From: Tomocerus qinae
Lineage: Eukaryota; Arthropoda; Collembola; Entomobryomorpha; Tomoceridae
Assembly: GCA_020055645.1 (NCBI GenBank)
Contig: CM034546.1
Span: 42,594,001 to 42,658,000, forward strand
Length of the DNA: 64,000 nucleotides
Direction: 5' to 3'
The stretch's first letter is position 1. Each line of letters opens with the position of its first letter. Made by a program: the position numbers and the translations under genes. The notes under the pieces are model-generated. The model saw only the letters and a list, made by a program, of their open reading frames with translations. It did not search any database and was not told the origin of the DNA. Below, piece by piece: positions 40,301 to 52,230 of the stretch.

Positions 40301-40507
40301 AAGACGCTCCATTGGAATTGAACTTATTCCATCCGATCCAGTCTCCAATAGTTCCCAAAATTCGTTGATATTATTTGCTCCAGGAAATCGGCAGCTTTGT
40401 CCAATAATAGCAATTGATTCTTTTATGTCATCATGCCGCTTTTTGCTTAATTGTTCATTGAATAGTTCTGTTTTTATATGCGAATTACTGATATTTTCAG
40501 TGAAAAT
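31337..40507 (-). CDS. Highly reducing type I polyketide synthase
   Basis: Exons: 40507-33439 (7 kb), 33240-33163 and 33084-31337. Domain order and visible motifs are as follows. [10 protein letters not shown] with the active Cys, [30 protein letters not shown] and HAFH, a malonyl-type signature. [13 protein letters not shown] and DAMLQ. C-methyltransferase: [40 protein letters not shown], then SNHAAAN where Tyr is usual. [12 protein letters not shown], with the phosphopantetheine Ser. Thioester reductase: [14 protein letters not shown]. It should build a methyl-branched, reduced chain and release it as aldehyde or alcohol. Two frameshifts interrupt the big exon, near 37.94-38.07 kb and at about 35953. 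There is no ATG upstream of the KS motifs, and the exon joins in phase to a glycogenin-like exon at 40659-40594. It is therefore probably the C-terminal part of one fusion gene. Confidence 0.9.
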
Positions 40508-40593
40508 CTAACAGCACAAAACATCCACAAACAATAGATTAGTTCATAGACCACTGATATTTTAATTTGTGAAACAATTAAATTTTTCTTTAC

Positions 40594-43500
40594 CTTATGG
40601 TCAGCAATACATGGGAAAACGTCGTTTGTAAAGACATCCAACCAAAATTTCAAGTAACACTGTAAATCAATTTAATTTGTGTAAGTGCTTGAAATTTTTG
40701 AAAGTTGATATTTACTAGGTGTTTTATTTCATAAATATTATTCTTACACAACGTTTTCTTTCGCTTTCCAGTAGTTTTATATCATTAACAAGCATCCAAG
40801 GTTTGATATCCATCACGTTCCAAACTTTTGCGCCACTTGTGACCAATCTAAATCCAGAATAAATTACAATAATTGTCTGCAGGCGTTTATCTAGAAATTT
40901 GTTCAAGGGGTGTGCAACCAAAAATAATGAAAAAAATTTTTTGGCCTTTTTTGGGAAAAACTCTTTTTCCATGCAAATATGCCGATTACTGCCCCACCCC
41001 ATTGCATGGATTGCATCCAAGGGATTAAGTAGAAAATATTATGAGTCTTGGTTCTGTTTGAATCAAGTCATGCATTTTTACCATTAAGTGCATTTTTACC
41101 ACTGTGATCAGGGTTGCGGTATCCGGATAGGAAGGTTTTTATCCACTGGAAAAAATTGATTTTATCCGGATGAAATTAATTTTATCCGGACAAAATGGTT
41201 GTGTTTAGTGGACGAAATGGTTTTGTCCACTGGACAAAATAAATTTCATCCGGACAAAACGTAACCCTGACTGTGATGGTAAAAAAGCCTGAAAAGTGGT
41301 AAATTTTGTACACTGTGTTTGATAGTGCCAAAATTAAAAAGTAATAAAATTCTTACCGCTCCGAGTTACAGTCTCTTGTGGTAATTCTGTCAACGATATC
41401 CAAATCACTGGTTTTAATTTTTGCTCCAAGTTGTTTAAAAAGACATTCCCGATTAGCAACTAAGTTTTTATCTGCAGAAATAAAAGATTGTCATACTAAA
41501 GGATAAATGCTAATCGTCCCTTAAGGATAGAATAAGCCTGTATCCACTTTCAGATTGGTAGAGAAATAAGCCTATATCCATTTTTTGTTTGGCACAGGAA
41601 AAAGACAAAATCCATTTTTTGTTTGGTACAGGACAGGAATAAGCCTAAATCCACTTTTCGTTTGGTGCAGGAAATAGCCTCTACCCTCTTACAGCCTTAC
41701 GTAAGGTTGTCGGGGCACAGTAAGAATAAACAAGTTGACGAAATGAAGTATTTATTATTTTTATGTTGATACTTGAAATATATCATGCTAGAATGTACAT
41801 AAACATTATAAAATTTTAGCTAATTACACAATAAGACAAAAACAAAACTTTTAACGACTCAAATTCGGATTTTGATATTGGATAAAACTAAACTGGCTGG
41901 AAGGAAGAATGAAAGTTCAATATTTCTGCCGCTCATATTAACCATGTATCAATACGCCCCTATAAGCTGCAAGAGGGTAGAGGCTATTTCCTGCACCAAA
42001 CGAAAAGTGGATTTAGGCTTATTCCTGTTTACCAAACAAAAAATGGATTTTGGCTTTTTCCTGTGCCAAACAAAAAATGGATATAGGCTTATTCCTCTAC
42101 CAATCTGAAAGTGGATACAGGCTTATTCTATCCTTAAGGGACGTAATAATACATCGCAAAGATTGGAATTATTTTGAATGGAATTCTCAAGGTTTTGCTG
42201 CAACCCGTTCGTACAAAAGCATGTAGCCACTGAAAGTGGTGTATTTTGAGGAATTGGGCATTGGGGACAAACATAGAAATTTCCTGGATATTTTTAGTTT
42301 GTCTCTTTATGCACAGTATAATTTAAGCCTGATTTTAAGTAAACTAAATAATCTCAGCTGTGTTTGTAAATAGTTTCCCTATATATATTTCAGCAGAAGG
42401 TATTAAACATCTTATAAATAAGAACAAATAATTTAGAGGGGAAAAATCATTGATTCGTCAACCAAAAAATAGTCCAACTGATAAATTAAAAAAACTGGGC
42501 TGAAAACCGAAATAAGTTTGCTGAAAAGGCAAACACGCACCACCCCAACGATACGAGATCTCAGTGCAGTGAGTGCAGTGGTGTTAATCTATTATATTAT
42601 GATACTCGTAAATTATTCGTTGGTTGGAATGACAGTACCTTTACATACGATACAAAATAAATATGCGAAATAATAAAAACATTTACCACATTATGACGGA
42701 TTTCTACTGCAGATAGCATATTCGCATAGACTATGTAAGAAGGTTCAGCTACTACCATGGAGACATCATTGGTAATATCGACAATTGCAGAAGAATCCTC
42801 CAAACCAAAGAGTTCATCACAATTCTTTACAACCTAGAACATATTTAGATGTCTACTGAACAAACTTTCCAGTCATTAATTGTAATTTAGATATAGCAAG
42901 TTTTCTTTCAAAATAAATAAGGTAAGCATCGAAATTTAGCCGATTTCGATGCATCGGCAAAATAAGAAAAGCGTCGCATCGGTGGCCGATGCATCAGCAC
43001 ATCCCTAATTAAACGAATCAAAATAAAAACGAATCAAATGTGCGAATATTTATTGTTATACGGGATGTATTCACTTACAATCAAATGAGGATTAAGAAAA
43101 ATGCATTTCCGATACATGGTCATACTCCAAATAAAAATTCTTGCAACATCCGGTGGTAACAAGTCAATCGGCTCCGGCTGTTTAAATTCCGTTTGTAACC
43201 TCATGACGATATCAAAAACGTCCGACAGTACGAGACTATTCAATTTAGAAATGAGAATGTTTATTTTTTCATAGAGACACATTCCAGCCATATTTATTTT
43301 AATTTCTATTTAGTCTGACTGTCATATTTCATAATAATAATGCACAATCCACAATAGTAGAATAACTATAAACTACTGTAAATTAGAGGTAAAAATTGTT
43401 GATGGCGTAACAAGTCATATCAAAAAGGTATTTTTATCTGTAGAAAGTATTAGAAATAATTAATATTGATAGAATTCCGTCTTACCAAAGGGACCTGCTC

Positions 43501-43652
43501 ATATCTCCAGGTACGAGTACGACAATCTTAGCAGTTGTCACAACTCGTCGAAGAGACATGGCCAAGACGAGGGCTTGTAGGCAAGTTTCCTCGTTATAGG
43601 CTACTGTCACCCAGGCTAAATCAGACACAACTGCAAACACAACAAAAAACAT
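40594..43652 (-). CDS. Degenerate glycogenin-like (GT8) domain, N-terminal to PKS
   Basis: Exons on the minus strand: 43652-43486, 43235-43079, 42833-42687, 41471-41357, 40847-40748 and 40659-40594. Joined, they follow glycogenin from end to end. Residues DLAWVTVAYNEE then ALVLAMSLRRVVTTAKIVVL match the start. IWSMTMYRKCIFLNPHLIV follows, then DELFGLE, KVWNVMDIKPW and WLDVFTNDVFPCIA. Catalytic marks are lost: the DxD metal site is NPH, and the GGDQG-like site has no equivalent. The domain is probably inactive and structural. The start is the ATG at 43652; a spliced upstream start is possible. Splice phases agree except between exons 3 and 4 (one base out), where the donor is unclear. The last exon ends in phase 0 directly before the PKS exon at 40507, so both look like one gene. 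Two separate genes cannot be excluded without RNA. Confidence 0.75.
40881..41020. mobile_element. Diverged relative of the 30159 MITE
   Basis: In an intron of the GT8 part. CAGGCGTTTATCTAGAAATT and the following GCAACCAAAAATAATG match the reverse complement of 30159-30317 (CAGGCACGTATCCAGAAATT, GCAACCAAAAATAATG). Its far end has drifted and no target duplication could be fixed, so the right border is approximate. Confidence 0.6.
41109..41269. mobile_element. hAT MITE, 161 bp, with 8 bp target duplication
   Basis: ACTGTGAT flanks it exactly at 41101-41108 and 41270-41277. The ends CAGGGTTGCG and CGTAACCCTG are inverted repeats of the hAT type. Inside, TTTTATCCGGA and TTTTGTCCACTGGACAAAAT blocks repeat in both orientations, so the whole element can fold on itself. 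It sits in an intron of the GT8-PKS gene. Confidence 0.92.
41515..42143. mobile_element. Fold-back MITE with CGTCCCTTAAGGAT ends, copy A
   Basis: Ends CGTCCCTTAAGGATAGAATA are inverted. The subterminal arms hold modules of about 60 bp (TCCACTTTTCGTTTGG, TCCATTTTTTGTTTGG) in mirror order. TAAT is duplicated at 41511-41514 and 42144-42147. No protein is encoded. It lies in the largest GT8-PKS intron. A shorter copy with the same ends and modules is at 50882-51093. Confidence 0.92.
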
Positions 43653-46600
43653 TCTGAAATTAATAAACGAAACGGAGTACGAGACACTTCATTGTGAAGA
43701 AGAAGAAAATCTACGGCAAGCAATAATTCATTCTCAATTCATTCGAATAGAACTGTCTACACAGTCCCTTAGAAATATTAGATTTTGTTATTGAAAAACA
43801 TTTTTTAATTTGTATAATATAGCAGATTGGCATACCAGCTAATCAGAGCAGATTAATTTTTCACCGTCAAAATTAACACCTTTAGGACAGATTTTTAGAT
43901 CAGAATCATGATCATTTTTGGTAGTATTTGCCAACAATCCATAAGCAATTAAAAACAATTCATGTTTCTAGAGTTATTGCGTTAATTAACAATTAACGGT
44001 TCAATAAGCTCCTTAAATTATTCTCAACTTTAATAATATAAATATTTTTAAGGGTTTAGCAACAACGGTGTTCAGACTTAAAACAATTAGTTTGGAATGA
44101 TTAACTTAAAATACAATTTTTGAGGTTTGACGGAAATCAGCGAAAAATTAAGACTTCTAGGATAGGTATGCAGATGTGGATGTGAATGCATTTGGTGTAT
44201 TGTAATAATCTCATTTTGATATGTTTTAAACCTTGGAGTAATTTAATTTAAATAGTATTGCTAATTAAATGTTTTAAATGAGTTTCAACTATTTTTTCCT
44301 GATATATTTGTTAACATATTAAAAGTAGGAACAACATTAAGAAAGTCATTAAAATATTCTGTCGCTTACGCCATGGGCCATAGGTGGCTAAAATATATTT
44401 TACAATGTTATAACTGGGTATTGATTTTCAAAACATGCCATTAATGTAAATAAAATACGAAATATTCACCTGACATGTTGAATTTTCCTACAACTGATTG
44501 TCAATCAACTGAAGTCGAAGTTATGTATACTCTCAAAGTATTTTATGAAGTTCGGAATATTGTTCTACGCAGGAATAGAATGCTCCGCTAAAAAGCTGAA
44601 CTAGGTTTGTCCAAAGCCAAGAGGGTTCTTTGCTTTTATGCATTTTTAGACCTTCTCATGGAAATTCTGAACTGACAGGTATATAATCCAATCATGTAAA
44701 TAAAAAAATGAATTAGGTCACCAGTGAACATATTATAATAACACAAAACTTTAAATAACCAGTATGCGATAAAAGCGTGTGAATAGTTGGTGGTAATATT
44801 ATAAGCTAAATAAATATCTTAACATAGATGTAACTTATTTTACTATTTTAGCTTTAGGAATAGGAGTATAAGTATAATTTACCGAATAACAATATCATTG
44901 GAATCAAATTTATATCGGGAAATAGTATGTGAAATATTTTTCTGTGGATTTCCCATTCCTGCTATTTTTATTAGTAAGTTGAATGTACGTATACGTCAGC
45001 CAAAAAAATTGTTTTACCAATGACGTAAAAATTTATGGGGTGAAGGAAACCGAGTTGGGTGAGTCAGTGGTTAGTTCAGTCGCAGTTGAGCTGTCAATTG
45101 TCTCAGTAATAAAGGTGAAGGTTTCCTATATACATCACATTCAGCATTGTAGATTTTAATCTTTCTCTCAAGAAAGTCAACTATTTGCATTGTGGAACAG
45201 CATAACGTTGTATAGCATTGAATTTAAGTACCCGTCATTAAATCCAGGCCTGGCGGAGAACTGTGAAAAATTCACACTAAAGAATCTAGCTTATTGTTTC
45301 GACTTAAAGGTACAATAATGATAATTGAAATTTTTTTAATGAAGTATCCTGATATCTCGGAAGGCAAATGAAATTACTTGCTGTTGAGAACGGAATAGTA
45401 GTATCAAAAGTACCCGAAGAAATACGAGAATAAACAATGCCAAAAACATTTAGGTATACCAACATTTAGTAACGAAATGTAATTTTTGTCCAATGCTCGG
45501 TTCATTAAATTTTTTAGAAACTTTTTGATGAGCGTATTTTCTAAATAAGTCGTAGAATTGCACTCTATGCCAATTTTAACAATATTCAGGGTATAAATAT
45601 GTGCAGGGTGTCAATGTCTATTGACTTGTGCCGCAAGTGGTGCAGCAAAACTGTTGATACCAAAATGGAAAGATCATACAAAGTTACACTAACTAGGCTA
45701 CTTTAATAAATGTCATTTGCCCTTGTTCAAAATGTCACTAAAATAAAAAGTGGTAAAAACTGCCCGTTTTCCAAGTTTCTGGAGTTTTCCTGGCCACAAA
45801 ACTTTTAACACCCTGTACATCTATATGATTAAAGCTTGATGTGATAACGTTGACCTGATTTAATATGCTAATCAGGCGTCATCTATTTAAAAGAGGGCAG
45901 TTAGGGGTGTCCCGTTAACTTAAACTCGTGGATAGTTGTCTGCACCTAATGTGATGGACAACCTTTATTACCCAATTCAGGGTTCCAGTTGATTTTTTCT
46001 AATTAATTGGTCTTCTTTTTGTGACTGGTAAAGCAGTACGGAGCGATTTTATACATTTATTAGAAAAAAACAAAAATCCAGATTGTTATATGAAAGCTAT
46101 AATCTGAATACACTACCTTCTCTAATAAGCTAATTTAGTTAATGATAAGCTGAAATGTGAAATTCCTATGGTATGCTTACCTCCATGGTTATTAGTTATT
46201 TTATTACAGTAAACTATTATGTAGTGTGATATAGTGTGCTACATGGCTACACATGCTTTAAACTAGTAACTGGCTAACTAGCTACAAGTGGAATCCGCAA
46301 TAATTATAGAGTACTATATCTATTTACACGTGTTTATGCGTTGTAGTGCTATTAATTTTATTACTTCTCTTTTCACACACATTTAATTCTTGTTTTCCGT
46401 CATATCACTTCAAAGAGCATAAGAAAAACTGCTTCATATCATAGGTATTGCTAAATTATGCATAATTATAGAAAATACAAATAATTTGCACCCACCAAAC
46501 CTATGACTATATATTCCCTATGCTGCTAAGGCTCCCTCTGCTACCAGTTTTCTGCTTTACCACGTAGTGTTAACTGTAAATGATGAAACCTGTAGTGGAG

Positions 46601-48949
46601 TAGAATATCTTCATGTGAATATTACTTTCTAGCGCTGTAAATTTTATTACGGCGTCTTAGACTTCAGCTCATTGGCTCTTCTCATTTCATGAATTAGAGC
46701 AGCTGAATTTCCAAAATCCAAATTGTTTATCGTGGGTATGACGTAAGAAGCTAAAATTGGTCTCAAAAAACGAGCAAAGAATTTGACGGGGTGAATTGGC
46801 AAATTTGGTGGCAAATTGGCAAATTTGGTGTGGTGGCAAATTTTTATCGTTTATTAATTCAAAAGCAGAGCTGTACAATGTGAGAGGTGTAAATTGTCAC
46901 TTCAACCCCTAAACTTTGGTCAATTTTCCTGTTTTTAATATTGAAAATTTCTAAAACGAAGTCTAACACGCCCTTGACAAATCAAGAATGGAGGACTGGA
47001 AACAAAATTCGGTTATTTTATGAAATGAGCCCAGAAATTGGAAACGCGTGCTTAGCTGATGCAGCCTTAAGGGATAATTCACTTTCTTGTTTTGTCGATG
47101 TATTGGCTAACATAAATTGCTCCAATATGGCGGTCGCCCATGCTTTTTAACTTTTGTAACATAAATCTCACATTTTTCTGATATAAGGTAAATTGACATT
47201 TGTTATTCAATATGGGAATTTCAAATGTATTTCAGACCACATCCGCATCCTGAAATTTTTTTTTTAAATTTTTATTTATTTTGTGAGATTTTATTTGGAA
47301 AACTTTTGCCGTTTGAAATTTTCTACTACAACTGGGAGTGGTAAACATTTTAAAATAATTGGCTTATTTATATCACGGATTTACAAGAACAAAATTATTT
47401 GTTTTGACAAAAAATGAGGGTGTTTAGTACCTACGCTTATTTATGAAAATGCTAAATTGGTATTACTTATTTGAAATGGGTAATAATTCTCTTGCAACTT
47501 CAATAAAAATGTTTTCCTTTCATCATTCTTGTTTCCGAATCATCGGGACGTCTCCGATGCATAAACATATTTCTAAACATAATGCAACACTATTTTTTCT
47601 CATTGGCACACAGATATATGGCTTTGTCGAATATTATTGTATTTAAATCACCAATATTCAATAATTCATAAATATTTCAGTGAAACGTAAAAAATGTATT
47701 GGAATTTTCAAATACTTTTGACTAAGAAGGAAATATTGGATTTTATAACTGGAATTTATTAATGGATTTTATATTTTCAAATAAAAACACATTATTCACA
47801 TGACCTGTTACAGATTTTTGAATAATTATTGTTTAATTCAAAGATATTCGAGATGTAATCGCCGAGATCTTTCGAATGAGCTATATATCGATCTATTCCG
47901 TTGAGCGTCGATATACTAGGATTTAGCCAAGCTCTGTTATAAAATTGAACTTGATTTGAGTTAAAGGAATACTGCTTTGTTTAGTTTTAGATCGTCTTCT
48001 GAATATTCTCAACTGATAAGTATAGACAATTAAATATTATTGTAAAAATGAATCCAGGTTACCACGTTATCGGAAAACATGTAAAAATAATTATAATAAT
48101 AACATGCTATAAAACTCAATGAAACTTGAAAAACTGCGTGGGAATTGCAGATTTTTAAGTTGTTGAGCAAGTATTAATGCAACTGCACTTTACGCTTTAC
48201 TTTATACGCTTTAGGGAACGCAATCAGTGTAAGAAAGGATTAAAGATAGTCTACAGAATATAAATTCGCGTAAAACTATATTTAAATGTTGCACTTTGTA
48301 CTGACAATCTATTAATCTGTTGTTTATAAGAAGACACAATATGAAACATTTATCTGTGGATTTGCAATCCTGCTTTTTACGTGCCTAAATTGTATAATAG
48401 TCCACCATATAGAAATGTATACTACTCTTAAACTACATTATACTAGTAATAATTAAAAGTGAAGCTAAATAAACCATATAAACCCAAAGTGTTAAATATA
48501 AAAGTTAAAAAAGGATTTAATTATTTCCTTGTGGGAATCGCATTCAATAAAACTATGCACAACTGTTTTACTACATTTACAAAGAAAGAGATATATTTAT
48601 ATTTCGCATGATATGGTATTGTATATTAATTTTTAAAATCAATAAATCCATCTGACATCTTATCAAATAATCAAAAATGTAATACCGTACAAGGTTTAAT
48701 GCCAAAAATATTATTCCAATTCAGTAGAAATTCCACTTCTTGTTTGTGGAGTAAATCTCTGCGTAAATGGTTAAGTCTCGACGCATGACACTTCTTTCTC
48801 ACACAAAAAGTAAAATGATAAAATTTTTGGAAAGAGCCAAATTGTCTATAATGGTTTAATGATCGTTCTTCTTTTAGTCGCAATCTACTAGGCACAGAAA
48901 AATACCCTAATTGTGTCGCCGTTGCTAGAGGTGCAAACTTTTACCCAAT
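43653..48949. other. Long non-coding spacer upstream of GT8-PKS gene
   Basis: About 5.3 kb with no reading frame that looks like a protein. The right-hand border of the GT8-PKS gene, and so its promoter, should be within the first few hundred bases. A short tandem repeat of a GGCAAATTTGGTG-like unit is at about 46795-46850. Short open frames near 46.7-47.1 kb and 47.4 kb look random. No RNA gene was recognised. Confidence 0.45.
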
Positions 48950-50881
48950 TTTGCAGACTTTTATGCAAATTATCAGGAATGAACTACTGTTGAGCAGTCT
49001 GTGCGTTTACTATTTCAGATTAGGGATTAGTCTTATGGTGTGTTTTGAAATAAATATAAATCAGAATTATGGATTTTTTGTAGTTAGAAAATCATTAAAT
49101 TACATCTTTACTAATATGAAGACAAAGAGAATATGTAAAGGCTACTTTAGTCTTTTCTTGGACTGGTTCCAATTCATAATATGCGGAAAGGTTATGGTTC
49201 ATGATGTCATGGCAGGTTGAAAACAATTTTCAGTACAAAATTTACCTACTATATAGTGACATCACAAGGATAACTGATATGAATACAAAATGGCGTTTTA
49301 TGTACTTTATTTTATAATAATTAGTCTTTTTAATTTACTTTAAGTACCGACCGGAGTTGGTCTTGTTCGCGACTTGGAAACGTGTCGATTTATATTATGT
49401 TTGAATCAAAATTATATACCCAGGATGATTACTTACTTACACGTATACGTAAACATCTTAGTTTCACTTTTCAACCATAACTCTAGATTACTGGCTTTTT
49501 TAAAGGTTCTATATAACATTCTTTCATGTGTTAATACATTGTATTTTACGTATGCTATGATTTAGTTGTAGCACAAGCTTCTTAAACTGAGAATTAACTT
49601 GAAACCCGGACGGTAATTCAAAACCCGGGTTTCGGGTAAACCCGGGTTTTGAAGGCCCAAAACCGGGTTCGGAACCGGATTTTGAAGATGTTTATTTTTT
49701 TACGTGTAATTATGTTGTACACTGCCAAATCAGAATGATATTTTTAACCGAACACAATCTTTCTTTTATGAAGGACATCAGACGAATACATAAGTCATCA
49801 ATTTCAGTATTTTCAATCAGTTTATATAAAGACAGGAAGTAGTGGAACATATCATAATAATATATGTTTTCCTACTCTAGCTTATGAATTATAACTTAGT
49901 TTTCTTTAATCTGGACATTGTTAATGTGAGTGTGGCTCCCAATGACCAAATTTCTATTTCAACTTTAAGGTATGTACTACTATGTACCCAAATTTTATTT
50001 ATTACCAAAATAATTTTGAAAAAGTTGAGAGTGTAAACCTAAGAGAATGGATTATTGTTTGCAATTTTTCCCATTTGACTAAATTCATTTTTAGATTGAG
50101 GTTTGATCTGAGAGGCATTTGGATGCGCGTTCACTAAGAGAATACATTTTTTGATACTATTTCCAGGTTGAATATTCGCAACATGCATAAAACCTGGCAA
50201 TCTGAATTTAGTATTTAATTAGTGAAAACCCGGGTTGGTCAATTGCAAAACCCGGTTTCCGGGTACCCGAAACCCGGGTTTGAACCCGGGTTTCAGAACC
50301 GTAAAAACCCGGGTTTACAAGCCCTATTGTTGATAGTGTATATTACTACCTACTATTTCTATATAGATCTTAAAGATCTATATAAAATTATCTAAATAGT
50401 GAGAACAAATAGTGATTATTGATTTCTACAAGTTTTTTATATTTTAACCTCAACAGCCTAGGCGGATCTGCCTTTGTTCATGTTTTCGTTTATTCATTGG
50501 TATCTATTCCATTCCCAGTTATTTAACACACTTTAGTGTCAGAAGTTGTTTTAGGGTATTCTTGTTAGTGTTGGCTAAGTTTTAGTTGACAATCTTTCAG
50601 GAAAAAGTCAAGACCTGCATAACGAATTCGAGAATTGACATCTCTACTGCTTCAATATACAGGCTACAGACTTCAGTTTAGTTCGTCAAGAATAAGCACT
50701 ATATAAACTCTCAAAAATGGTAACACCTATATAATACTCACTCCTTGCTATCGTGAGACAAGAAAAAAAGCTTAACATTTTTTCTGGATAAGGATTAAAC
50801 GAATATAATAAAAGTTTTTGTGACTGACAATCTAGAAGCAGGAGTTAGAAATCGATAGCGCACGTTAGTACACTGAAATAT
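48950..50881 (+). repeat. Upstream module of IR copy 3, transposon inserted
   Basis: It is homologous to the regions before IR copies 1 and 2. Shared pieces are AATTATCAGGAATGAA.T, AATCAGAATTATGGATTTTT, AAGCTTCTTAAACTGAG, and the run GTGAGAACAAATAGTGATTA about 0.7 kb before the start codon. The CCCGGGTTT element (49590-50326) splits it. It presumably contains the promoter of the receptor gene. Confidence 0.7.
49590..50326. mobile_element. CCCGGGTTT-rich inverted repeat element
   Basis: Absent from the matching modules of IR copies 1 and 2, so it is an insertion. Left end (about 49600-49690) and right end (about 50225-50325) are both packed with AAACCCGGGTTT palindromes in opposite order. The middle 0.5 kb is AT-rich and non-coding. 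Right end GGGTTTACAAGCCC and left end ACTTGAAACCCGG look like diverged terminal inverted repeats, perhaps hAT-like. The borders are approximate and no target duplication is clear. Confidence 0.75.
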
Positions 50882-51093
50882 CGTCCCTTAAGGATGCAAA
50901 AGACCTCAATCCACTTTTCGTTTGGCAGTGAAAAGAGCCTCCCTCCACTTTTTGTTTGGCAGTGAAAAAGACCTTAATCCAACGTATTTCCTATGGATTG
51001 AGGCTCTTTTCACTGCCAAACGAAAAGTGGAGGGAGGCTCTTTTCACTGCCCAACGAAAAGTGGATTAAGGTCTTTTGCATCCTTAAGGGACG
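50882..51093. mobile_element. Fold-back MITE with CGTCCCTTAAGGAT ends, copy B
   Basis: 212 bp, almost fully palindromic. The ends CGTCCCTTAAGGATGCAAAA are inverted, and ATAT is duplicated at 50878-50881 and 51094-51097. Inner modules TCCACTTTTCGTTTGGCAGT occur in both arms. It ends 39 bp before the ATG of IR copy 3, so it sits in the leader or core promoter; the leader of copy 4 (ACTGAAATATACC) lacks it. Confidence 0.93.
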
Positions 51094-51701
51094 ATATCTG
51101 GTTGAAAATAGATTTCAAATAAGCCTTCTACTATGATTATTTGGAACAGAGATTGGATAGGAATTATTCTGTTGACTATTTTTATGCCACCATATATTGT
51201 TTGTACTAGAAAGTTAGAAAATTTATTTGCTATAGAGAAGAATTGTTACATCAACATAATATTTTACAAAACGCATTCTACACAAACTACAGAGATACTA
51301 GAAGAACTGATCCAAATCAAAACTCCATACTCCCTCACGAATGTTGATTCTATTAAAAAGACTATAACTGGAAAGTATACAAATATTTCAGAAAAAGAAA
51401 GAGAGTCTCAAATATTTGACAAAATAAAATATTTATATGTTTGCCAAGTGAAGAGTGTAGTATATTCGCCTTTTTTGAATAACCGATTCAAATGTTTTGC
51501 TCATTTTTCTGTAGATTTGAATTCCAGTAACCTGAATGACGTGATACTGACAAAAGCTGTAATTAAAGACGTAGGACTTCAGTTTAATATAAATGAATTC
51601 AATACTTTTCAAAAGCCTTAGAAATATGCAATCCTTGTAAGGAAAAAATCGCCCCAGAATCCAATTTCTGATTATTTATTGTTTATTTGCCGGAAAAATC
51701 T

Positions 51702-51736
51702 TAGAGTGACTAGTTTCATATTATCATCAGACTCTA
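51702..51736 (-). ncRNA. Hammerhead-like ribozyme motif, left arm
   Basis: Mirror copy on the minus strand of the motif at 54286-54320; see that entry. Being inside the identical inverted arm, it has the same sequence. Confidence 0.45.
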
Positions 51737-52230
51737 CATCACCAAAAATTATTTATATTATAAAATATCCTTAAGTACCAGCTTAATTATATCATTTTAT
51801 ATTTTAAATGACAGAATACACATAAAAATGCCACTGAAGTGATTACCTATTTCGTTTTCCTTTCACAAAACATTATTTCTTCAATAATCTAGTTGTATAC
51901 TAAATTACATTGTCATCTTCTAAAAAACAACATTATAAAAACATTAAATTTCGTTACTATCGTTACATTTTACAAAAACAGAGCAAGTAAAAAACGGTTA
52001 TACATTAGTTTATAGAATGTAAAGTATAGGCTTATACAAATGTAAAAATATAAAGTAACCTTTGATACAATTTTAGAAAAAAATCTAAAATTCTGACAGA
52101 ATTTTTTCTGTCCTGTCCCGGCTGATGTTAATTGCCTCTCAATGTCATAATTTCCCACTCCTTGCTATTAATGACAGGTTTTTATGTGTAAGTAATCTTA
52201 GACTGAGAGACACGAGAATTCTGTTTCTCT

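Noticed and set aside
46687..47150. Two short frames on opposite strands
   Set aside because: No motifs, next to a short tandem repeat, and no splice partners.
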